The position numbers and the translations under genes were made by a program. Under the pieces are notes generated by a model. The model searched no databases. It was not told the DNA's origin and saw only the letters and a list, made by a program, of their open reading frames with translations. A stretch of 12,977 nucleotides of DNA from NCBI GenBank assembly GCA_946479075.1, contig CAMLDT010000098.1, positions 1 through 12,977 of the forward strand, read 5' to 3'. Source of the stretch: an uncultured Polaromonas sp. Lineage in GTDB: Bacteria > Pseudomonadota > Gammaproteobacteria > Burkholderiales > Burkholderiaceae. Shown piece by piece: positions 7,076-12,977 of the stretch (positions are counted from its first letter, which is position 1; every line of letters begins with the position of its first letter).

Positions 7076-7090
7076 GCGGCGGAGCGCCGC
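7076..7090 (-). other. GC hairpin abutting the hemA stop codon
   Basis: GCGGCG (7076-7081) and CGCCGC (7085-7090) with a 3-nt loop form a perfect 6-bp stem that begins with the last base of the hemA TAG (7090-7092, minus strand). It is the second stem of identical geometry in the same spacer. There is no T-tract, so termination is not expected. Confidence 0.35.
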
Positions 7091-8370
7091 TAACGCTCTT
7101 TGTCTTCGCTGGGCAGGTTGCCGCGCAGGAACAGGCGGGACACCGTCTGCGCGGTGGCTTCGCGGCTGCCGGCGTCGCCGGCATGCAGCTCGGCCAGCGT
7201 GCCGTGCAGCATTTTCTGCGTCAGGCCGCGCGACAGCGCTTCCAGCACGGTGTCCACGGATTCGCCGCGGGCCAGCAGTTTTTTCGCGCGCGCAATTTCA
7301 GCGGCGCGCCAGGCATCGGTCTGCGCGTTGAGCTGCTGAATCAGCGGCACGGTGCGGCGCTGGCCCAGCCAGTGCATGAAGTTCTGCACGCCGGCGTCGA
7401 TGATGACTTCGGCCTGGGCCACCGCCGCCTGCCGGTTGTCCTTGCCGGCCTGCACCACATGGGCCAGGTCGTCCACGGTGTAGAGATAGATGTCGGGCAG
7501 TCCCTTGACCTCGGGCTCGATGTCACGCGGCACGGCCAGATCGACCATGAACATGGGGCGGTGCCTGCGCTGCTTGACCGCGCGTTCGACCGCGCCCAGG
7601 CCGATGATGGGCAGGGTGCTGGCCGTGCAACTGATCACGGCATCAAACTCGTGCAGGCGGCTGGGCAGGTCGGCCAAGCGCATGACTTCGGCGCCGAAGC
7701 GGCCGGCGAGTTTTTCGCCCCGCTCCAGGGTGCGGTTGGCCACCGTCATGGATTTGGGATTTTTGGCGGCAAAGTGGGTTGCCGCCAGGTCGATCATTTC
7801 GCCAGCGCCGACAAACAGCACGCGGATGTCGCCGAGGTTCTCGAACAACTGGGCGGCCAGCCGAACCGATGCGGCGGCCAGGCTGATGCTGTGCGCCCCG
7901 ATCTCGGTGCTGGTGCGCACTTCCTTGGCCACTGAAAACGAGCGCTGGAACAGCTGGTGCAAGGTGCTGCCCATGGCACCGGCGTCTTCGGCGGCACGCA
8001 CCGCATCCTTCATCTGGCCGAGGATCTGCGGTTCACCCAGCACCATGGAGTCCAGCCCGCTGGCAACGCGGAACGCATGGCGCGCAGCCTGGTCGTCCTC
8101 CAGGGTGTAGGCATGCGAGCGCAGCAGGGCCGGTGAGACGCCGCCGTGGCGGGCCAGCCAGTCCAGCGTGTGGTCCAGGTCCGTGCTGTCGCTGGCGCCG
8201 TAGATCTCGGTGCGGTTGCAGGTGGACAGCAGCGTGGCCTCCGGCTGCCGGGCAAAGGAGCCGCGCAGTCCCTTGAGCGTGGGCTCGATCTGGTCGATGG
8301 CAAACGCAAACCGGCCACGCAAATCAAGTGGTGCGGTGTTATGGTTGATGCCGAGGGCCCAGACTGACAT
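7090..8370 (-). CDS. hemA: Glutamyl-tRNA reductase
   Basis: This 426-residue cytoplasmic enzyme reduces glutamyl-tRNA(Glu) with NADPH to glutamate-1-semialdehyde, the committed step of C5-pathway tetrapyrrole synthesis. The N-terminal catalytic domain begins [20 protein letters not shown] and contains [12 protein letters not shown] with the nucleophilic Cys51, then [17 protein letters not shown]. The NADPH-binding Rossmann domain starts at [14 protein letters not shown], and the C-terminal dimerisation helix region ends the protein. Length fits the family (E. coli 418). The ATG at 8370 is chosen over a TTG at 8418 because the family N-terminus begins there. No Shine-Dalgarno precedes it; instead a TATAAT lies 6 nt upstream, suggesting a leaderless message. 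It heads the order hemA-prfA-prmC, as in E. coli. Confidence 0.97.
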   Translation of the reverse strand: MSVWALGINHNTAPLDLRGRFAFAIDQIEPTLKGLRGSFARQPEATLLSTCNRTEIYGASDSTDLDHTLDWLARHGGVSPALLRSHAYTLEDDQAARHAFRVASGLDSMVLGEPQILGQMKDAVRAAEDAGAMGSTLHQLFQRSFSVAKEVRTSTEIGAHSISLAAASVRLAAQLFENLGDIRVLFVGAGEMIDLAATHFAAKNPKSMTVANRTLERGEKLAGRFGAEVMRLADLPSRLHEFDAVISCTASTLPIIGLGAVERAVKQRRHRPMFMVDLAVPRDIEPEVKGLPDIYLYTVDDLAHVVQAGKDNRQAAVAQAEVIIDAGVQNFMHWLGQRRTVPLIQQLNAQTDAWRAAEIARAKKLLARGESVDTVLEALSRGLTQKMLHGTLAELHAGDAGSREATAQTVSRLFLRGNLPSEDKER

Positions 8371-8376
8371 TCCCGG

Positions 8377-8382
8377 ATTATA
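8377..8382 (-). promoter_or_regulatory. Candidate -10 box (TATAAT) of hemA
   Basis: On the minus strand a perfect TATAAT ends 6 nt before the hemA ATG, in a local AT-rich patch of otherwise GC-rich DNA. A start site 7 nt downstream of the box would be the A of the ATG itself (8370). The -35 region is poor (CACCTG at 17-bp spacing) and there is no extended -10 TG. The divergent spacer 8371-8462 shows no convincing plus-strand promoter. Confidence 0.4.
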
Positions 8383-8462
8383 AAATTGAAGGGGTGGGCA
8401 GGTGCTCACATTCTTCAATCACCTTGATACACGGCAAAGCGGCCGTGATCCCGACCCAGGCC

Positions 8463-8762
8463 ATGACCGCACTCAACCTGATCAACCAGTGGCTCAACTT
8501 CATGGCGCCGGCGGCCGGCGTGGCGCTGCTGCTGGTGCTGCTGGTGCTGCTGACGCGGGTTTTCTCCGGTTTTTTGAAGTCAAAAAGGCCTCTCGCCCCC
8601 AGCTGGTGGGCGCAAGCAGCTATCGTTTTCGTAGCGGGTGTGCTGCTGCTTCTGGCCGGCCTGGTGGTGTTCGGCCACGACGGAAAAATAGCGACCTATG
8701 CGCTGCTGGCCGCCGGTGCGGGCACCTGCCAGTGGCTGTTGCTGCGCGGCTGGAAGGCCTGA
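8463..8762 (+). CDS. Small three-helix membrane protein, function unknown
   Basis: I do not recognise a named family. The 99-residue product has three hydrophobic segments near residues 15-33, 49-71 and 76-95, with a short polar loop (FLKSKRPLAPS) between the first and second and GHDGK between the second and third; it ends WLLLRGWKA. The ATG at 8463 is preferred because the upstream extension to 8394 is not membrane-like; a GTG at 8445 is an alternative, and neither has a strong Shine-Dalgarno. It is divergent from hemA and ends 6 nt before the convergent ugpQ stop. Residues 40-58 are encoded by a copy of the dispersed 56-bp element, in antisense orientation relative to copy A. Its small size and lack of an assigned family leave some doubt, but the coherent helices argue for a real gene. 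Confidence 0.7.
   Translation: MTALNLINQWLNFMAPAAGVALLLVLLVLLTRVFSGFLKSKRPLAPSWWAQAAIVFVAGVLLLLAGLVVFGHDGKIATYALLAAGAGTCQWLLLRGWKA
8529..8552 (+). repeat. Short tandem repeat CTGCTGGTG x2.7 within helix 1
   Basis: Two and two-thirds copies of the 9-bp unit CTGCTGGTG encode LLVLLVLL in the first membrane helix. The unit is a multiple of three, so copy-number slippage would change helix length without a frameshift. Confidence 0.7.
8580..8635 (-). repeat. Dispersed 56-bp element, copy B (inside a coding region)
   Basis: The reverse complement aligns ungapped over 56 bp with 5807-5862 (37/56 identical by hand count, including the perfect 12-mer AGCTGCTTGCGC). This copy keeps two hairpins. Hairpin 1 pairs 8619-8622 with 8632-8635 and 8624-8625 with 8630-8631, with a bulged T and a TTTT loop. 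Hairpin 2 pairs 8594-8600 with 8605-8612, with a bulged T and an AGCT loop. It starts exactly on a codon boundary of the membrane protein gene and is read as SKRPLAPSWWAQAAIVFVA up to one residue into its last codon. The element therefore supplies the first loop and the start of the second helix. Confidence 0.65.
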
Positions 8763-8768
8763 GCGGCC

Positions 8769-9502
8769 TCAGGTTTCCGGCGAAAACAGGTCGATCCGGT
8801 CGGTGATGATGCCGTCCGTGCCCAGATCCAGCAGGCGCCGGGCCGCCCACTCGTCGTTGACGGTGTAGCTCAGGGTGCGCCATCCGGCCTGCTGCGCCTG
8901 CCTGACCGTGGCGGCGTCCCAGAGCGCATGGTTGCAGACCAGGGCCGTGCATTCAAGCGCCTGCGCCATCTCGAACCAGCCGTCCCGCCAGCTGTCGAGC
9001 AGCAGGCCGCGCGGCAATTGCGGCTGGGCCGCCTGCGCCGCCTTCAGCGACTCGGGCTGGAACGAGCTCAGAAAGGGGGGCACAGCAGCGCCTTCCCAGA
9101 GGCGTGCTGCCGCATCGGCGACGACCCGCCCTGTCAGTGCCTCGGTGCCCGGCGTGGGCTTGATCTCGATGTTCAGGAAATAGCCGTTGCGCAGACAGTA
9201 ATGCGCGAGGTTGTCCAGGCTGGCCAGCGGTTCGCCCGCGCAGGCCCGCGAATGCCAGCTGCCCGCATCGAGCAGTGACAAGGCGTGCCAGGGCTGGTCC
9301 CCGCCGGTGCCCCGGCCATTGGTGGTGCGCTCCAGTGTGGCGTCGTGCATCAGAAACGGCACGCCGTCGGCGCTGAGCTTCACATCACATTCGAACATGC
9401 GGTAGCCGTGCTGCGCACCCAGGCGAAAGGCGGCCAGCGTGTTTTCCGGCGCCAGTTTGCCGGCGCCGCGGTGCGCGATCCAGCGCGGGTAGGGCCAGGG
9501 CC

Positions 9503-9506
<4 letters not shown>
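8769..9506 (-). CDS. ugpQ: Cytoplasmic glycerophosphodiester phosphodiesterase UgpQ
   Basis: This 245-residue TIM-barrel GDPD hydrolyses imported glycerophosphodiesters to glycerol-3-phosphate and the alcohol. Visible active-site features are AHRG (H12, R13), PENT (E21), [10 protein letters not shown] (E39, D41), the general acid/base H54 in [12 protein letters not shown], and NIEIKP (E114, K116). Later conserved blocks include [12 protein letters not shown] and YTVND. The N-terminus [13 protein letters not shown] matches E. coli UgpQ (WPYPRIVAHRG, 247 residues) at the same distance from the start, which supports the TTG at 9506 overlapping the ugpC TGA by two bases. A longer open frame to 9644 runs into ugpC and is unlikely. 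There is no signal peptide, so a cytoplasmic UgpQ rather than periplasmic GlpQ. Confidence 0.93.
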
Positions 9507-10522
<1,016 letters not shown>

Positions 10523-10533
10523 GTTGTTTTGCC

Positions 10534-11385
10534 TTATTTTTCTGTATCGACCAGGCCCTTGACGAACCACTTCTGCATCAGCACCACGACCAGCGCGGGC
10601 GGCAGCATGGCAAGAATGGCGGTGGCCATGACGACGTTCCATTCGTTCTGGCCGTCGCCGCCGGCGATCATGCGTTTGATGCCGATCACCACCGGGTACA
10701 TGTCTTCATTGGTGGTCGCCAGAAGCGGCCACAGGTACTGATTCCAGCCGTAGATGAACTGGATCACAAACAGCGCCGCGATCGAGGTTTTCGACAAAGG
10801 CAGGAGCACGTCGAAGAAGAAGCGCATGGGGCTGGCACCGTCCATGCGCGAGGCTTCGGTGAGTTCATCCGGCACCGTCATGAAAAACTGCCGGAACAGG
10901 AAAGTCGCCGTCGCTGACGCAATCAGCGGAATCGTGAGGCCCGCATAGGTGTTGAGCATGTTCAGGTCTGACAGCACTTTGTAAGTGGGCAGGATGCGTA
11001 CCTCCACCGGCAGCATCAGCGTGATGAAAATCATCCAGAACACCGTTTTGCGAAACGGAAACTTGAAATAGACGATCGCAAAAGCCGACAGAAGCGAAAT
11101 CACGATCTTGCCGATGGCGATGACCATCGCCGTCACAAGGCTCACCCACATCATGCGCGCGACCGGCGCGTTCGAGCCCACGGCGGTTTCGCTGCCGAGC
11201 AGGGCTGCCTTGTAGCTCGCCACGAAGTTGCTGCCGGGCAGCAGGGGCATGGGCGCCTGAACGATTTCCTGCGCCGTGTGGGTTGACGCGACAAAGGCGA
11301 GATAAAGGGGGAAGGCGACGATAAAAACGCCAAGCACCATCACCAGATGGGCGAGGATGCCGCGGGTTCCGCGTTTTTCGACCAT
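10534..11385 (-). CDS. ugpE: sn-Glycerol-3-phosphate ABC transporter permease UgpE
   Basis: This 283-residue inner-membrane permease (binding-protein-dependent transport family, MalG-like) pairs with UgpA to form the translocation pore. It has six hydrophobic segments and the cytoplasmic EAA loop [19 protein letters not shown] that docks on UgpC. Long blocks match the E. coli protein as I recall it, for example [16 protein letters not shown] and [15 protein letters not shown], and the C-terminus [10 protein letters not shown] mirrors FVRGLVDSEK. The ATG at 11385 has a good Shine-Dalgarno GGGAG (11393-11397, 7-nt spacing). It is separated from ugpA by 84 nt, in which I see no convincing signal beyond this site. 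Confidence 0.95.
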   Translation of the reverse strand: MVEKRGTRGILAHLVMVLGVFIVAFPLYLAFVASTHTAQEIVQAPMPLLPGSNFVASYKAALLGSETAVGSNAPVARMMWVSLVTAMVIAIGKIVISLLSAFAIVYFKFPFRKTVFWMIFITLMLPVEVRILPTYKVLSDLNMLNTYAGLTIPLIASATATFLFRQFFMTVPDELTEASRMDGASPMRFFFDVLLPLSKTSIAALFVIQFIYGWNQYLWPLLATTNEDMYPVVIGIKRMIAGGDGQNEWNVVMATAILAMLPPALVVVLMQKWFVKGLVDTEK

Positions 11386-11469
11386 GTCAGGACTCCCGCC
11401 AGCCCGTCACAAGGCAGGCCTCGCAGCCTCGGAGGGAAGTGGATGCACACAGTGAGGAGCGTGGAGACA

Positions 11470-12351
11470 TCAGTAGTTCACTTTCTTTTCGACGTAACGG
11501 AACTGCACCACGGTCAGCAGAACCACCATGACCATGAGCACCACCGACTGCGCAGCCGAGCCGCCCAGGTCCATGGCCTTGAAGCCGTCGTGATAGACCT
11601 TGTAGACCAGGATGGTGGTGTCCCTGCCCGGACCGCCCTGCGTCGCCGCATCAACAATGGCGAAGGTGTCGAAGAAGGCATAGACCACGTTGATCACCAG
11701 CAAAAAGAAGGTGGTGGGCGTGAGCAGCGGGAACTGTACCGTCCAAAAGCGGCGCCAGGGACGCGCGCCGTCGATGGCGGCGGCCTCGATCAGCGACTTG
11801 GGAATCGACTGCAGGCCGGCCAGGAAAAACAGGAAGTTGTACGAAATCTGCTTCCACACCGCGGCCATGACGATCAGTATCGTGGCGTGCGTCGAGTTGA
11901 GCAGGTGGTTCCAGTTGATGCCCACCTTGCCAAGCGCGTAGGCCACCACGCCCAATGAGGGCGAGAACATGAAGACCCACAGCACCGCGGCCACCGCAGG
12001 GGCAACGGCGTAGGGCAGGATCAGCATGGTTTTGTAGAACATGCCGCCGGAAAGTATGCGGTCCGCAAACACGGCCAGCATCAAGGACAGGCTGATGCCG
12101 ATGACGGCGACCAGCACTGAAAACAGCGCGGTAATCTTGAACGAGTCGAGGTAGGAGGGATCGGCGATCAAATGCCTGAAATTGTCCAGACCAACAAACT
12201 CGACGGAAGTGCCGAACGCGTCTTGCTGCTGCAGGGATTGCAGGATCGCCTGGGCGGCCGGCCAGAAGAAAAACACGAGGATCACCACCATTTGCGGCAG
12301 GATCAGCAGCCAGGGCAGCCAGCTCGATTTGAAGACGACGCGTTTTTCCAT
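11470..12351 (-). CDS. ugpA: sn-Glycerol-3-phosphate ABC transporter permease UgpA
   Basis: This 293-residue inner-membrane permease (MalF-like member of the CUT1 family) is the partner of UgpE; E. coli UgpA is 295 residues. It starts MEKRVVFKSSWLPWLLILPQ, has six hydrophobic segments, and carries the EAA loop LIEAAAIDGARPWRRFWTVQFPLLTP for contact with UgpC. The TQGGPGRDTTILVY block near the C-terminus is typical of the group. The ATG at 12351 is preceded by AAAGGA (12355-12360) at only 3-nt spacing, shorter than optimal, which may lower translation. A terminator-like hairpin with T-tract lies immediately upstream, between ugpB and this gene. Confidence 0.95.
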   Translation of the reverse strand: MEKRVVFKSSWLPWLLILPQMVVILVFFFWPAAQAILQSLQQQDAFGTSVEFVGLDNFRHLIADPSYLDSFKITALFSVLVAVIGISLSLMLAVFADRILSGGMFYKTMLILPYAVAPAVAAVLWVFMFSPSLGVVAYALGKVGINWNHLLNSTHATILIVMAAVWKQISYNFLFFLAGLQSIPKSLIEAAAIDGARPWRRFWTVQFPLLTPTTFFLLVINVVYAFFDTFAIVDAATQGGPGRDTTILVYKVYHDGFKAMDLGGSAAQSVVLMVMVVLLTVVQFRYVEKKVNY

Positions 12352-12366
12352 GTGTCCTTTGATATG

Positions 12367-12413
12367 AAAAATCCCGCCCGGGCACCCCCCATGAAGAGGG
12401 CAAGCGGGCGGGA
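12367..12413 (-). terminator. Terminator-like hairpin with T-tract between ugpB and ugpA
   Basis: Read on the minus strand, TCCCGCCCG (12413-12405) pairs perfectly with CGGGCGGGA (12380-12372) as a 9-bp GC-rich stem, with further pairing possible in the 24-nt loop (GGG/CCC at 12398-12400 and 12388-12390). TTTTT (12371-12367) follows directly. This is the layout of an intrinsic terminator and sits 46 nt after the ugpB stop and 6 nt before the ugpA Shine-Dalgarno. Because ugpA, ugpE and ugpC have no other obvious promoter, it probably acts as a partial terminator or 3' stabiliser that keeps the binding-protein message more abundant than the permease message. Confidence 0.65.
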
Positions 12414-12459
12414 CGGATGTTATCCGAACGCGAAGGTCCGGCTCACAACTGTGCCGGAA

Positions 12460-12977
12460 TCAGCCTTTGTTGGCTTTCTGGAAACGTTCGAGCTGCTCGT
12501 TGCCCCGCTTGACGATTTCGTCCAGCGCTTCCTTGGCGGTTTTTTTGCCGTTCCAGACGTTTTCAAGTTCTTCGTCTTCAATCGCACGAACCTGCACATA
12601 GTTGCCCAGGCGGATGCCGCGGCTCTTGTCGGTGACCTTGCGGATCATCTGCGTCACAGCGACGTCAGTTCCGGGGTTCTGCTTGTAGAAGCCCGAGTCC
12701 TCCGTCAGCTTGTAGGAGGCCAGCGTCACAGGCAGGTAGCCCGTGCGTTTGTGGCTGGCAGACTGGACTTCGGGGCGCGAGATGAAGGTGAAGAACTTGG
12801 CAACGCCCTTGTATTCTTCAGGTTTCTTGCCGGCCATGACCCATAGGCTGGCGCCGCCGATCACGGTGTTCTGCGGCGCGCCGGGCACGTCCGGGTAGTA
12901 GGGGAGAGGCGCCACCGCGTATGCAAACTTGGCGTTCTTGGCCACGTTGCCGTAGAAGCCCGACGAGGTATTGATCA
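12460..12977 (-). CDS. ugpB: sn-Glycerol-3-phosphate-binding periplasmic protein UgpB, C-terminal part (truncated by window end)
   Basis: The last ~172 codons of the solute-binding protein are present; the frame is open from the window edge to the TGA at 12460-12462, and the start and signal peptide lie outside. UgpB captures glycerol-3-phosphate and glycerophosphodiesters in the periplasm and delivers them to UgpAE. Recognisable family blocks are GGASLWVMAGK, the segment KRTGYLPVTLASYKL, GIRLGNYVQVRAIEDEELENVW and GKKTAKEALDEIVKRGN, all paralleled in E. coli UgpB from memory. The TGYLP and RLGN segments probably carry ligand contacts, by analogy. An internal GTG at 12945 is not a start because the same frame continues upstream with family-like sequence. 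In E. coli the operon is in the Pho regulon; the promoter region is not in this window. Confidence 0.93.
   Translation of the reverse strand, partial: INTSSGFYGNVAKNAKFAYAVAPLPYYPDVPGAPQNTVIGGASLWVMAGKKPEEYKGVAKFFTFISRPEVQSASHKRTGYLPVTLASYKLTEDSGFYKQNPGTDVAVTQMIRKVTDKSRGIRLGNYVQVRAIEDEELENVWNGKKTAKEALDEIVKRGNEQLERFQKANKG

Noticed and set aside
5873..7093. 406-codon open frame on the plus strand opposite prfA
   Set aside because: Ala/Gly/His/Arg-rich shadow of release factor 1; no recognisable domain.
7183..7935. 250-codon open frame on the plus strand opposite hemA
   Set aside because: Antisense shadow of glutamyl-tRNA reductase with no protein-like features.
11386..11469. GAGGC/GCCT repeats between ugpE and ugpA as a terminator
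   Set aside because: Stems of only 4-5 bp, several mutually exclusive pairings, and no T-tract.
11651..12403. 250-codon minus-strand frame overlapping ugpA in another frame
   Set aside because: Out-of-frame reading of ugpA; the ugpA frame has the full permease signature and membrane helices.

Overview
This GC-rich 13 kb window looks like a chromosomal segment of a betaproteobacterium, most likely of the Comamonadaceae (Polaromonas/Rhodoferax/Acidovorax relatives). That rests on gene order (pilB-pilC-pilD-coaE-zapD-yacG, hemA-prfA-prmC, ugpBAECQ), on the protein sequences, and on a short dispersed element that I associate with that family from memory. No database search was possible, so the genus is inference. 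There are no rRNAs, tRNAs, insertion sequences, CRISPR arrays or phage genes, and no gene-free stretch above 300 bases.

Left block (2-4438, plus strand): the 3' end of pilB, then pilC and pilD (type IV pilus extension ATPase, inner-membrane platform, prepilin peptidase), followed with almost no spacing by coaE (last step of CoA synthesis), zapD (FtsZ bundling), yacG (small zinc protein, gyrase inhibitor family) and an 82-residue putative secreted protein. pilC, pilD and coaE are tightly coupled, with a 1-nt stop/start overlap and then a 3-nt gap.

Middle block (minus strand, 8370 to 4483): hemA, prfA, prmC, grxD. HemA makes glutamate-1-semialdehyde for haem. PrfA is release factor 1, and PrmC methylates the glutamine of its GGQ loop. 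GrxD is a monothiol CGFS glutaredoxin of Fe-S cluster metabolism. The left and middle blocks converge at 4439-4482 over a hairpin.

Divergent from hemA is a 99-residue three-helix membrane protein of unknown function (8463-8762, plus). It converges 6 nt away on the right block: ugpB (partial, running off the window end), ugpA, ugpE, ugpC, ugpQ, all on the minus strand. This is the glycerol-3-phosphate/glycerophosphodiester ABC importer and its phosphodiesterase, in the same order as in E. coli.

The protein-coding content is ordinary. The parts worth a second look are mostly non-coding: (1) two diverged copies of a 56-bp element, one between prfA and prmC and one inside the 99-residue membrane protein gene, read in frame; (2) a strong terminator-like hairpin plus T-tract between ugpB and ugpA; (3) a -10 box placed so that hemA mRNA could be leaderless; (4) paired GC hairpins in the hemA-prfA spacer and a weaker hairpin plus T-tract between pilB and pilC; (5) ugpQ starting at a TTG that overlaps the ugpC stop.
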